A stretch of DNA of 64,000 bases from an uncultured Sphingomonadaceae bacterium (lineage in GTDB: Bacteria; Pseudomonadota; Alphaproteobacteria; Sphingomonadales; Sphingomonadaceae). Location: assembly GCA_947493955.1 (NCBI GenBank), contig CANLSQ010000001.1:620001-684000 (forward strand), given 5' to 3'. Shown piece by piece: positions 1 to 8,570 of this stretch. The notes beneath the pieces were generated by a model, which saw nothing but the letters and a program-made list of their open reading frames with translations, was not told the DNA's origin and searched no databases. The position numbers were made by a program, and so were the translations under genes. Numbering within the stretch: position 1 is the stretch's first letter; every line of letters starts with the position of its first letter.

Positions 1-184
1 AGAGGTTCTCTGGTGCGATGTCGCTTTCAAAAAAGGACCAGACATGGTTGCCGCCCAAATGATCGTCAGCCTCGACCAGCGCCACTGATAGCTCCGGTCG
101 CAACTTGCGCAGGGCTAGAGCAATCAGACCGCCAGCCAGTCCGCCGCCTGCTATTGCCAGATCAAAATCTTTTCCTGCTGCCAT
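1..184 (-). CDS. crtY: Lycopene beta-cyclase CrtY, N-terminal part only
   Basis: The gene runs off the left edge; only the first 61 residues are present. It begins with an ATG at 184-182 and encodes an FAD-binding dinucleotide fold: GGGLAGGL at residues 13-20, then an acidic strand end (VALVEADD), then GGNHVWSFF, which is characteristic of bacterial CrtY lycopene cyclases. The enzyme closes both ends of lycopene to make beta-carotene at the inner membrane. It diverges from a hydroxylase-superfamily gene starting at 295, with 110 bp between the starts, consistent with a carotenoid locus continuing to the left. Family confidence is high because the N-terminal signature is distinctive, although most of the protein cannot be seen. 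Confidence 0.9.
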   Translation of the reverse strand, partial: MAAGKDFDLAIAGGGLAGGLIALALRKLRPELSVALVEADDHLGGNHVWSFFESDIAPENL

Positions 185-294
185 AAGAAGGCCGTAGCCG
201 ATGGTGAGGGCGCAGGGAAGCCTGTCCCAAAGCATGTAAGAAAATAAACCGCTTTACCCTTGTCGGGCGCGCTTTTGCGGCATAGCGTCCGGAA

Positions 295-1044
295 ATGACT
301 TACCTGCCTGCGATAATTATCTCGGCTGTAGCGATGACATTGATTGTCGGTGTGCGCTATCTGATCACCAGCGGCTTTTTCGCCTGGCTGACGCAGCGCG
401 CCCGCCCTGGGCAATATGACAAGCTGAAGCCCCAGATGGCGCGTGAAATTCGCTGGTCGCTCTATTCCGCAGCGATCTACGGAATTCCGGCCGGTATTGT
501 CGCATGGGGCTGGCAAAATGCGGGTTGGACACAAATTTACATGGATATCAGTCTGTATCCGCTTTGGTATCTGCCAGTTTCGCTTTTGGTCTATCTGTTT
601 CTGCATGACACTTGGTTCTACTGGACTCACCGCCTGTTTCACCGGCGCGGCTGGTTTGAGCTCGCTCATGCGGTTCATCATGAAAGTCGGCCGCCAACTG
701 CCTGGGCAGCAATGAGTTTTCACCCGATTGAAGCGATCAGCGGGGCGGTGGTTGTTCCACTGCTTGTGTTTATCATACCCGTTCATGTCGGAATTTTGGG
801 ACTTGTCCTGCTCATCATGACAATCATGGGCGTAACCAATCACATGGGCTGGGAAATATTTCCGCGTTGGTTGGTTAACGGCCCGTTAGGAAAAGGGCTG
901 ATAACAGCCAGTCATCATGAAAAACATCATAGTGCGTATAGGGGGAATTATGGGTTATATTTTCGGTTCTGGGATAAAGTCTGCGGTACTGATCTCGGGC
1001 TTGGGAGTTTTGGCAGCGCTGCCAGCCAGCGCAGTAGGGGCTAA
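295..1044 (+). CDS. Fatty-acid-hydroxylase / sterol-desaturase superfamily protein, candidate carotenoid ring hydroxylase
   Basis: This is a 249-residue integral membrane di-iron protein. The clustered histidines of the superfamily are visible: H104-x7-H112, H125-xx-HH (128-129), H143, H183, and HHEKHH at 207-212. Hydrophobic segments lie near residues 5-30, 60-72, 88-104 and 150-180. It diverges from crtY, so a role in beta-ring hydroxylation is plausible: the 2,2'-beta-hydroxylase CrtG, which makes nostoxanthin in sphingomonads, is to my recollection of this size and type, while the shorter CrtZ has a different motif spacing. The last 16 or so residues (after GTDLG) lie beyond the usual family end and overlap the next gene by 95 nt, so the ancestral stop may have been lost. 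Superfamily assignment is firm; the substrate is inferred from context. Confidence 0.85.
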   Translation: MTYLPAIIISAVAMTLIVGVRYLITSGFFAWLTQRARPGQYDKLKPQMAREIRWSLYSAAIYGIPAGIVAWGWQNAGWTQIYMDISLYPLWYLPVSLLVYLFLHDTWFYWTHRLFHRRGWFELAHAVHHESRPPTAWAAMSFHPIEAISGAVVVPLLVFIIPVHVGILGLVLLIMTIMGVTNHMGWEIFPRWLVNGPLGKGLITASHHEKHHSAYRGNYGLYFRFWDKVCGTDLGLGSFGSAASQRSRG

Positions 1045-1441
1045 TCAGGCTGTGGTTGCACCGGTCGTTGCAGCAACCATTGATATTGCCATTTCCAACC
1101 TGCGATCAGAAAAGGGTGACGTTCTGGTCTGTCTTAGCAGTAATCCCAAATATTTCCCCGACTGCCGTAAAGACAAGGAAGCTCGCAAAATTAAGGTGGC
1201 GGCGTCGGACGCTGGCTCAGTGCAGATTACCGATGTGAAGCCGGGCACTTATGCAGTGGCTTTGGTTCATGACGAAAATTCCAACGGAAAAATGGATTTG
1301 CGCCTATTCCTGCCGCGTGAGGGTTTTGGCTTTTCGCGCAATCCCAAAATCGGTATGGGGCCACCCAAATTTAAATCGGCCCAGTTCACAGTTGGTGCAG
1401 ACAATGTAAACCATGCCGTGAAAATGAAATATATTCTATGA
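950..1441 (+). CDS. Secreted DUF2141 protein
   Basis: This is a 163-residue protein with an N-terminal signal peptide (hydrophobic residues 10-30, cleavage likely after ASA). The mature part matches the DUF2141 family: GDVLVCLSS near the start, then PGTYAVALVHDENSNGKMD, then a conserved EGFGFSRNPK segment. Function is unknown in the family. The ATG at 950 is preferred over one at 917 because AGGGGG lies four bases upstream of it. The start lies inside the end of the preceding hydroxylase-like gene, which implies translational coupling and a possible link to the carotenoid/membrane locus. Confidence 0.85.
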   Translation: MGYIFGSGIKSAVLISGLGVLAALPASAVGANQAVVAPVVAATIDIAISNLRSEKGDVLVCLSSNPKYFPDCRKDKEARKIKVAASDAGSVQITDVKPGTYAVALVHDENSNGKMDLRLFLPREGFGFSRNPKIGMGPPKFKSAQFTVGADNVNHAVKMKYIL

Positions 1442-1479
1442 TATGATCCGAATTCGCCCCCAAGTTTTCAGGAAATAAA

Positions 1480-2331
1480 ATGTACAAACATGTCTTGGCT
1501 GCAGCTTGCCTTTTCGTCGCTTCATCCCCCGTTCTCGCTCAGCCGGATGGTCAGGGGCCGCCGCGCGGGGAATCTGTTTTTGACGGCGACTATGTAACCT
1601 TGGGCGTGGGGCTTGCAATCAGCCCTAGCTATGAGGGTTCGGACAATTATGACATTAACCCGCTACCAGTGATCTTGGGCAGCGTTGCCGGCATTGATTT
1701 CGAACCCCGTGGTCCCGGGCTGGCGCTGGATGTCATTCCTGACCAAGCTGGCGCAAAGGTTGATTTTATTCTGGGACCCGTTGGCCGTGCGCGTTTTGAC
1801 CGGAATAACGGGATTAAGGATGACGTCGTGCGAGAGCTCGGCGAACTGGATGTCGCCGTTGAGCTGGGCGCGGTGGCAGGTGTGAAGGTCAACCGGGTGT
1901 TCAGCCGGTTCGATTCACTTACTGCGGAAGTCGATCTGCGCTGGGATGTGGCTGGTGCCCATGAAGGCCGGGTCATTTCACCGCGCCTGACCTATTTCAG
2001 GCCGATTAGCCGCGGTGCAGCCGTCAGCTTTTCCATCAGCGCGGATCATGTGGATGATGACTATGCTGATTATTATTTCAGCATTTCACCGGCGGGTACT
2101 GTAACGAGCGGTCTGCCAACTTTCAACGCAACGGGTGGTTGGAAAAATGTCGGTGCTTCCGTTTTTAGTGCGATTGACCTGGACGGAGATGCGGCCAATG
2201 GCGGTTTTGCGATTATCCTGCTCGGCAGTTATTCGCGGCTGCTGGACGATGCCAAGCGCTCACCCGTCACATCCATCCGCGGCGATGCCGACCAATTTTT
2301 TGGTGCGATCGGGGTCGGCTATACATTTTAG
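1480..2331 (+). CDS. MipA/OmpV family outer-membrane protein
   Basis: This 283-residue protein has a signal peptide (MYKHVLAAACLFVASSPVLA) and then a beta-barrel pattern of alternating residues ending in an aromatic C-terminal residue (GVGYTF), as expected for a BAM-inserted protein. The opening strand with a SPSYEGSDNYDINPLP-like segment and the later FFGAIGVGYTF are typical of the MipA/OmpV family, whose members scaffold murein-synthesis complexes in E. coli or act as porins or adhesins elsewhere. An AGGAA ribosome-binding site lies upstream of the ATG. It follows the DUF2141 gene by 38 bp and is probably cotranscribed. The specific role is not deducible. Confidence 0.85.
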   Translation: MYKHVLAAACLFVASSPVLAQPDGQGPPRGESVFDGDYVTLGVGLAISPSYEGSDNYDINPLPVILGSVAGIDFEPRGPGLALDVIPDQAGAKVDFILGPVGRARFDRNNGIKDDVVRELGELDVAVELGAVAGVKVNRVFSRFDSLTAEVDLRWDVAGAHEGRVISPRLTYFRPISRGAAVSFSISADHVDDDYADYYFSISPAGTVTSGLPTFNATGGWKNVGASVFSAIDLDGDAANGGFAIILLGSYSRLLDDAKRSPVTSIRGDADQFFGAIGVGYTF

Positions 2332-2362
2332 CTTAACCCGCTAGCCCTATGTCGACGGTCTT

Positions 2363-3490
2363 CTAGTCGACATCCTCCACATCGACCGTTTCACCGGTAA
2401 CGCGTTGTGACAAGGCGGCGGCGATGAATGGGTCAAGTGCGCCATCCAGCACATCCGAGGGCGCACTGCTGGTCACACCGGTGCGCAAATCCTTGACCAT
2501 CTGATAAGGTTGCAGGACATAGCTGCGGATCTGGTGACCCCAGCCAATTTCGGTTTTTGCCTGATATTCACCGCTGGCTTCGGCTTCGCGGCGCTGCAGT
2601 TCAGCCTCATACAGCCGTGCTTTCAACATACCCATTGCTGTGGCACGGTTCTTGTGCTGGCTGCGATCATTCTGTGAAGCGACGACAATTCCGGTGGGTT
2701 GGTGCGTGATACGGACGGCGCTGTCGGTGGTGTTGACATGCTGCCCGCCTGATCCGGATGCCCGGTAGGTATCGATCTTCAGATCGCCCTCGTTAATCTC
2801 TACCTCGAAACTGTCATCAATGACCGGATAGACCCAGACACTGGAAAAGCTGGTGTGCCGTTTCGCGGCGCTGTCAAATGGCGATATCCTGACGAGCCGA
2901 TGAACACCGCTTTCGGTTTTCGCGAAACCATAGGCGTTCTCACCCTTGATCTCGAGCGTAGCGGATTTGATCCCGGCCTGATCACCAGCCTGATAGTCCA
3001 CCATAGAAACCTTATAACCTCTCGCTTCGGCCCAACGCTGATACATACGCAGCAACATATCGGCCCAGTCCTGGCTCTCGGTTCCGCCAGCACCAGCATG
3101 GATTTCCAGGTAGGTATCGAAATTATCGGCTTCGCCGGAAAGCAGGGCCTGAACCTTGTCACGGTCTGCCCGGTCCGCGAGTTTGCTTAGCGTTTCGACA
3201 CCTTCATCAGCCAATGCTTCGTCGCCTTCTTCGTCAGCCATCTCGATAAATTCCAGCGCGTCATCCATTTCCTGCTGGATTTCCCTCGCCGCGGTAATCG
3301 ATTCATCCAGCCGCCGCCGCTCGGTCATGACAGCCTGTGCTGCGCTCTGGTCGTCCCACAGCGTCGGATCTTCTACCCGCGCGTTCAGCTCGTCCAGCCG
3401 CCGTAAGGCAACATCCCAGTTAAGTGAGGTTTTCAGCAGATCCAGCGCCGCGCTGATCCGGTCGACATGCGCCTGAGCTTCCGCACGCAT
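2363..3490 (-). CDS. prfB: Peptide chain release factor 2
   Basis: This 375-residue protein is RF2, which terminates translation at UGA and UAA. The stop-codon recognition tripeptide SPF is at 203-205 and the catalytic GGQ loop at 248-250, inside SGSGGQHVNTTDSAVR. The N-terminal helical domain and the EIHAGAGGTESQDW segment are intact. The reading frame is continuous from the ATG: the in-frame UGA and shift-prone sequence found near codon 26 in E. coli prfB are absent, and the gene's own stop is UAG. Synthesis is therefore not autoregulated by programmed frameshifting here. It converges with the MipA/OmpV gene. Confidence 0.97.
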   Translation of the reverse strand: MRAEAQAHVDRISAALDLLKTSLNWDVALRRLDELNARVEDPTLWDDQSAAQAVMTERRRLDESITAAREIQQEMDDALEFIEMADEEGDEALADEGVETLSKLADRADRDKVQALLSGEADNFDTYLEIHAGAGGTESQDWADMLLRMYQRWAEARGYKVSMVDYQAGDQAGIKSATLEIKGENAYGFAKTESGVHRLVRISPFDSAAKRHTSFSSVWVYPVIDDSFEVEINEGDLKIDTYRASGSGGQHVNTTDSAVRITHQPTGIVVASQNDRSQHKNRATAMGMLKARLYEAELQRREAEASGEYQAKTEIGWGHQIRSYVLQPYQMVKDLRTGVTSSAPSDVLDGALDPFIAAALSQRVTGETVDVEDVD

Positions 3491-3872
3491 TACAAAGTCT
3501 CCAAATATCTCTTGGCGCTTCGATTAGACGATATGGTGGTGATGTAAAGTATCGATCCACACAAGCGGTCTAACCATCCCAAAACTTACGACTTTGATGG
3601 CCGCTTTCAGCGAGAACAAGCGGAGTATATTATTGATGATTTCTATCAAGTGCCGCTAATATTTTTGATTTGCTCTTCTGCACGGTCGGGTCAATATCCA
3701 AGCCACACTGAGTAGAAATACTTTGTGTAGCAATTGGAGTGTAACACGAATTCTCTCACACTAGCTTTTCAGTAAGAGTTGAGGGATAAGTATTTTCGCC
3801 AGATAAACGCGCGGTCTTTTAATGCGTCCATGCAGGCCTCAATCTGGCATCAAGTTGAACAAGGAAACTAAT
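3491..3872. other. Intergenic region between prfB and the lipoprotein gene
   Basis: About 380 bp of A+T-richer sequence between divergent genes must hold both promoters. No ORF with coding character, no tRNA and no strong hairpin were found. The last bases carry an AAGGA ribosome-binding site at 3861-3865 for the ATG at 3873. No -35/-10 pair could be assigned with confidence. Confidence 0.5.
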
Positions 3873-4439
3873 ATGAAGAAAATTGCTATTCTGCTCGCGG
3901 CAGCGCCGTTAGCTCTTGCAGCTTGCACGTCTGAGACAGGCTCAGCCGATGCCACTGCTGAAAGTTCAGAAGCAGCGGCTCCGATAACCGCTGAAGAAGT
4001 AGCCGCTGCGCAAACGGCGTGGGGTGAGGGTATTGTTACGATAGGAAAGGCCTTCACCGAAGAAGGTGATTTCCGTGCCGCTGCCGACGAGCATATCAAG
4101 AAATTCTATGCTTATGGCGATGACACGACCATATTGTTCAAGCCAACCCTGGCAGCTGAAGACCAGTTTCGCGGCGACTTTGACGGAGCAATGAGCTATT
4201 TTGTCGGCACTGAAGGCTCTGAAGACAAAGGCTTCGCCATCAAGCCATGGACCGCCGTGCGTTGGGAAAACGAAGGCACCGTTGTTGATAGCGACAGCGC
4301 GATGGCTATGGGCAACTATTACTTCACTGATACCGAGGGCAACGATACCAAAGTGGAATATAGCTTTGGATATGTGCGCGGTGCGGATGGTGAGCTGAAA
4401 ATCAACCTACACCACAGTTCGGTTCCCTTTGGAGGCTAA
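3873..4439 (+). CDS. Lipoprotein of the CaMKII-association / SnoaL-like fold, candidate iota-class carbonic anhydrase
   Basis: This is a 188-residue predicted lipoprotein with an MKKIAILLAAAPLALAAC signal and lipobox. The start at 3873 (AAGGA upstream) fits the signal; an upstream in-frame ATG at 3822 would add a non-signal extension. The mature domain contains LFKPTLAAEDQFR, EDKGFAIKPWTAVRWEN, MAMGNYYFTDTEGN and a C-terminal INLHHSSVPF. From memory, this HHSS-ended NTF2-like domain (COG4337-like, often mislabelled phosphoribosyl-AMP cyclohydrolase or SgcJ/EcaC oxidoreductase) is that of the recently recognised iota carbonic anhydrases, which hydrate CO2. An envelope carbonic anhydrase is therefore a reasonable inference, not a demonstrated one. 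It is monocistronic. Confidence 0.7.
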   Translation: MKKIAILLAAAPLALAACTSETGSADATAESSEAAAPITAEEVAAAQTAWGEGIVTIGKAFTEEGDFRAAADEHIKKFYAYGDDTTILFKPTLAAEDQFRGDFDGAMSYFVGTEGSEDKGFAIKPWTAVRWENEGTVVDSDSAMAMGNYYFTDTEGNDTKVEYSFGYVRGADGELKINLHHSSVPFGG

Positions 4440-4500
4440 CCGATAGGGGCGAGGCGCCGACTAACCTCGGTGTCTCGTCTCGTTCATCAGTGCAAGCTGT

Positions 4501-5496
4501 TCAAAATTTATCTTTAGAAACGAAGGACTTGGATATTTTGTCTTGGCCCTTCGCTGCTATGGAAAGAGCGCGTTCGCTGACGGGCGATATGCCGGGCCGT
4601 GGCGGTAGATTGCTGGGTAGCTTGATATCCCAGGCCAAACCCATTTTCTCCAGCAGCAAAATAAACTGATAACCCAGATCGATCTGCCCGGGATAGAGCC
4701 CGTGGCAGGCTGAACTGGGAAAAGCATGGTGGTTGCAGTGCCAGCTTTCGCCCATGGTCGGGATGGCAAGGGCAGGGACATTATGTGCCTGCAAGGCCGC
4801 GTCGTCGAGATGCCAGTCTTGCGGTCCGCGGCTATGGGCAAAATAGGAAATGAACCAGTGCATGGTGAGGCAGGCCGCCACCCGCACAACAACACCCCAA
4901 ATGACCCACGGCAGTCCGCCAATTGCAAAGAGGATCAGTGCGATGGGGATCTGATGCAGCATCCAGGTTTTTTGCAAGAACCGATAAAACGGATCATTGG
5001 CAATTTCTGGGCCAGGATCAAAGCCCGGTGGATTTTTCAGCTTCAACTTGAAGTTGAGATAGTAGAAACCCTCTGCCCATAAAGGTTTTCCATGGCGCAG
5101 AAACCAGTGGCATTTTTCTTCTCGCTGCGCCCAGTCGCGACTGTCATGCAGGCCAATGGTCCAGATGGGGCCGCCCATGCCTACCAGCGTGCCGAAATAG
5201 ACCAATGTGCGCTCCAGCCATTTGGGACACTCAAAACTGCGGTGGATGAGGCGGCGATGAAAGCCGACCGAATGGCCCGCGCATAGAGTGATGGCGGACA
5301 AGCTTAGAAAAACCGCAAAGGCACCCCAGGTGAAATAGAGGGGGCCGAGGACCAACGCACCCAAGAGAAAACTCATATTCCAGATGGATCGACCAGCGTC
5401 CCAAAGAACTTCGCCTTCATCAGGGCTGGCTTGATCCAGATTGGTCAAGCTGTTGACCTTGAAAGCGGCGCTGCCGCTCTGCAGATCACGTCCCAT
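4501..5496 (-). CDS. Membrane fatty-acid desaturase
   Basis: This 331-residue integral membrane protein resembles delta-9-type acyl-lipid/acyl-CoA desaturases. The first histidine box is HSVGFH (75-80) and the third is HCNHH (253-257). The second box, usually HxxHH, is replaced by HDSRDWAQ at 117-124 with a lone H130. Hydrophobic pairs lie near 40-75 and 180-215. The start codon lies inside the end of the SRPBCC gene (11-nt overlap), so the two are translationally coupled. The likely role is introducing a double bond into a membrane acyl chain. The altered second box leaves regiochemistry, and even activity, uncertain. Confidence 0.85.
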   Translation of the reverse strand: MGRDLQSGSAAFKVNSLTNLDQASPDEGEVLWDAGRSIWNMSFLLGALVLGPLYFTWGAFAVFLSLSAITLCAGHSVGFHRRLIHRSFECPKWLERTLVYFGTLVGMGGPIWTIGLHDSRDWAQREEKCHWFLRHGKPLWAEGFYYLNFKLKLKNPPGFDPGPEIANDPFYRFLQKTWMLHQIPIALILFAIGGLPWVIWGVVVRVAACLTMHWFISYFAHSRGPQDWHLDDAALQAHNVPALAIPTMGESWHCNHHAFPSSACHGLYPGQIDLGYQFILLLEKMGLAWDIKLPSNLPPRPGISPVSERALSIAAKGQDKISKSFVSKDKF

Positions 5497-6424
5497 GCTG
5501 GACCTCCTGTACCGGATGACGGAAAATTATGTCGCGCAGGAATTGTTTGGCACTTTGCTTCGCGGCGAGATTTTGCATGGGCCCGAAATACCAAGCAGGA
5601 TCGAGCAGGCGTTCGTAGCGAACCGTAAGGGCAACCCGGGTGCCGCCGTCTTCCAGCGGTGTGAACCTTACATCGGTGCCATCAATTTCCATGTAGCTAT
5701 CAAGATAGCTGTCGTTGCGGGTAATTTTAGTCTGGATATGCTCTGGCGTGACTTTGGTTATGGTCACGTCCATCTGTCCCCGGTGTGTGTTTGTCCAAAT
5801 CCATCTTTTATAAGTGAAGTTCATATGGTGAACATCGCCTTCGCCGAGACTTCCCGCCTGAACGCTGTCGGGCAACGGGAAGAGCCGCAAGAACCAGTGC
5901 CGGTCGCTGGAGAAACTGATCGGGGCCGCCATATTGGCTTGCAGTTCTGCGATACTGAGCGGGCTTTCCGCCACAAAAGTGGCTGTGCTGGTCCGTTCTA
6001 CCGTGGTCGCGGGGAACATGCCCTCACTGACCAGCAGAAGGATCAGCACCGGGAAGGCTGAAACTTTGAAAATATTATCCAGCGAGTCATCCGATTTGTC
6101 CCTCGATAGCCATCGGAAAAGAAAGGTCAGGGACGCAACAAGATAGTAGATCGGCATGAACATGAGCATGCAGATAAAGCCTTCGAACAATATCACCGAT
6201 GTTGCCAGGAATATGATTGTCACAAGGCGCATATGGTTGAGATACTGCTTCCAGACCGTCGTGCCTTCGCTGACTTTCGTGAAAAAAGCCAAGACAAGGG
6301 AAATGACGAACGGGATCGCAATATAGAGCAACGTTCCCTGGCCGAATTCACTATCCAGCAGCGTGCGGATGGTTAGCGTTGATATACCGACAATCAGCAG
6401 CAGATATTTCCAGGATATGCCCAT
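5486..6424 (-). CDS. Membrane protein with C-terminal SRPBCC (START-like) domain
   Basis: This 312-residue protein has four or five hydrophobic segments in its first 135 residues. The soluble remainder (about 150-312) has the layout of an SRPBCC / polyketide-cyclase fold, ending in a segment like RVALTVRYERLLDPAWYFGPMQ. Such domains bind hydrophobic ligands. The gene overlaps the desaturase by 11 nt and follows the GMC oxidoreductase gene by 60 bp, suggesting a three-gene lipid- or hydrocarbon-modifying unit in which this protein presents the substrate at the membrane. That role is inferred; the exact family was not recognised. Confidence 0.7.
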   Translation of the reverse strand: MGISWKYLLLIVGISTLTIRTLLDSEFGQGTLLYIAIPFVISLVLAFFTKVSEGTTVWKQYLNHMRLVTIIFLATSVILFEGFICMLMFMPIYYLVASLTFLFRWLSRDKSDDSLDNIFKVSAFPVLILLLVSEGMFPATTVERTSTATFVAESPLSIAELQANMAAPISFSSDRHWFLRLFPLPDSVQAGSLGEGDVHHMNFTYKRWIWTNTHRGQMDVTITKVTPEHIQTKITRNDSYLDSYMEIDGTDVRFTPLEDGGTRVALTVRYERLLDPAWYFGPMQNLAAKQSAKQFLRDIIFRHPVQEVQHGT

Positions 6425-6484
6425 CTGCGATGGTTTGCCGTACGATGATTGTCATGGCAAGATATTGATTATTGTTCTGTCCGA

Positions 6485-8506
6485 TTATCCAAACCGGTTT
6501 TTCCCAGCCATCGCCCGATGAGCCATCGCCATTGTGGTGAGTTGGGCATTGACTCGGATACAACTGGGCATCACACTGGCATCGGTGACATAGACATTGG
6601 CTGTGCCATGAACACGTTGGTCAAGGTCAACCACACCCTTGGCCGGATCTACATTGATCGCGTTGCCACCATGGGGGTGGGAGCTGGACAGCACCACATC
6701 GTCCGGTTCGACAATGGCGTCCAGGTAGAAGCCGTCAATTTCAGAATCACTCATTCCCTTGCGCAAGGTTTGGCCTTTCAGGAGAGCCGGATAGACTTCG
6801 ATCGCGCCATTAAGGAAATGGACCTTGGTCATTGTCGCCAACGCGCGGCGGAGCAAAGCGAGCTCCGGTTCGCCCACCTTCAGTTTCAGTTTGCCGTTCT
6901 CCATTTTTCCAAGACGGTCGGCCGGAAATAATACACCGGCAGATACCAGCCGGTTATAGTTGAGCATGCGTCGGAAATGTTCGTCAAACCATCCGGGGAC
7001 CAAGGTTGCCATGCTCATGGGAGGTTGGAAATGGCTTTCGATCAGATAGTCACCGCGATCAACATAGGTCGCCATCTGGTCCTCGTTCCAGACATTCATC
7101 TCGTGTCCTTCAGGCATCAAGGCGACGACCGGGCACGCGATGTTCAGCGATATTTCATCACCGGATTTTTCGATCCCGCTGTTGATCAGTAAGTTGCTGG
7201 ACGCCAGTGCTCCGGCGGCCACTACGACGCCCTTGCGCGCTTTTATAGTTCGTTTTCGGCCATCGCGGAGGGTGACTTCGACTGCCTCGGCTACGCGCGC
7301 ATCCTGCGTGCCATCTTTCCAGACAATTTCGTTTGCTTCCGCGCCGTCCAGTATGCGTGCGGGTTTATCGCGATCTGTGCTGGTGGCATGGGTAAGGAAA
7401 CTCTCGGGCATCGCTTTCTTGCGGCCATAGGGGCAGCCGGTGTTGCAATAGCCGCAATAGACACATTCGCTATCGGGGGTTTTAGGACCATAATTTTTCT
7501 GAAACCATGCGGAAATGGCCTGCTTGTCCATCGGATCATTGGATTGCGCCGCATATTTATTCCAGCCATCCAGTAAATGGGGACCGTTATTTCGTCCCGA
7601 TATTGCCGATATTTCGGAAACTTCCAGCGCACCTTCAACCGCCTCATAGCTGACGGTGAGTTCCGCTTCGCTAACCGGTGCGCCCAAGGCGTCCCATGTC
7701 TTGTACACATCTTCTGCCTGCGGATGGACGAGGCCCGCATGTTTCATGCGTAGACAGATACCATTGTTGATCACTGTCGAACCGCCAACAACGCGCCCCT
7801 GAAAAACAATCACGTCGCGATCTTTGGTTGTTTGTAGCGCCCCGTCCTTGAACAGGCGGGCCGTCATGCGGGCTTCTTCATGGGTGATACGGGACGAGGG
7901 GTAGTTATGACCCGCTTCGAGGATGAGGACTTCATGTCCCTCATCGGCCACGGACGCTGCCGCAACCGCGCCGCCTGCGCCGGACCCGATAACGATGACG
8001 TCCACTTCTTCGGGAATAGCATCATGGCCGACAAACACTTCGGCTTTCAGATCGCGTCTCGGTTCGCGCCTGACCGGCAGTTCACCAGGGGCGGAACGGT
8101 CCCTTTGGCCCGGCAACAGATATTTGAGCCGTTGGTAAATCGGGTTATCGAAATTCAGTTCCTCATCGCCGCGTTCCCAGTGGCCATAATAGCCAGCCAG
8201 AATCACACCCTTGGTGCGGGCGATATCCTGAAACAGATCCACACGGCTGTTCTGCAGGCGGCGGCGGATCAGACTCTGCCGCATTTTTGGCGGTGCGAGC
8301 AGAAAGAAGGGGCCGCCGAGGATCAGGAACAGCCCATAGAGCGCCAGCCCGATTTCCTTTGGCTTGTCACCATCGATATTGGAGAAATGCTCCTGAAGGT
8401 TCTCCACCACTTGCGACGGGGAAATCGCCATCGGTGTGTCGTGGAACAGCGTTTGAGTGAGCGCTTTCAACATTCGCGCCTGTAAGGGATTAAATGGTTT
8501 TTGCAT
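6485..8506 (-). CDS. GMC-family FAD oxidoreductase with Fe-S-type cysteine motif
   Basis: This 673-residue protein has a roughly 165-residue N-terminal extension resembling the gluconate-dehydrogenase-subunit-3-like part of long-chain alcohol oxidases, with a hydrophobic stretch near 55-72. The FAD Rossmann motif GSGAGG is at 174-179. A C-x2-C-x2-C-x3-C cluster (C348, C351, C354, C358, in CVYCGYCNTGCPYG) suggests an iron-sulfur cluster. The C-terminal GMC catalytic region contains SSSHPHGGNA and a closing VNAQLTTMAMAHRAM. The likely reaction is oxidation of a long-chain or sterol-like alcohol to aldehyde or ketone. It is first in a leftward unit with the SRPBCC and desaturase genes. Confidence 0.85.
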   Translation of the reverse strand: MQKPFNPLQARMLKALTQTLFHDTPMAISPSQVVENLQEHFSNIDGDKPKEIGLALYGLFLILGGPFFLLAPPKMRQSLIRRRLQNSRVDLFQDIARTKGVILAGYYGHWERGDEELNFDNPIYQRLKYLLPGQRDRSAPGELPVRREPRRDLKAEVFVGHDAIPEEVDVIVIGSGAGGAVAAASVADEGHEVLILEAGHNYPSSRITHEEARMTARLFKDGALQTTKDRDVIVFQGRVVGGSTVINNGICLRMKHAGLVHPQAEDVYKTWDALGAPVSEAELTVSYEAVEGALEVSEISAISGRNNGPHLLDGWNKYAAQSNDPMDKQAISAWFQKNYGPKTPDSECVYCGYCNTGCPYGRKKAMPESFLTHATSTDRDKPARILDGAEANEIVWKDGTQDARVAEAVEVTLRDGRKRTIKARKGVVVAAGALASSNLLINSGIEKSGDEISLNIACPVVALMPEGHEMNVWNEDQMATYVDRGDYLIESHFQPPMSMATLVPGWFDEHFRRMLNYNRLVSAGVLFPADRLGKMENGKLKLKVGEPELALLRRALATMTKVHFLNGAIEVYPALLKGQTLRKGMSDSEIDGFYLDAIVEPDDVVLSSSHPHGGNAINVDPAKGVVDLDQRVHGTANVYVTDASVMPSCIRVNAQLTTMAMAHRAMAGKNRFG

Positions 8507-8570
8507 TGCTATCTTCCTAAAGTGCGACCCTAGAAAAATAATTTCATTACAATGTCAGCGGGCTGTTACC

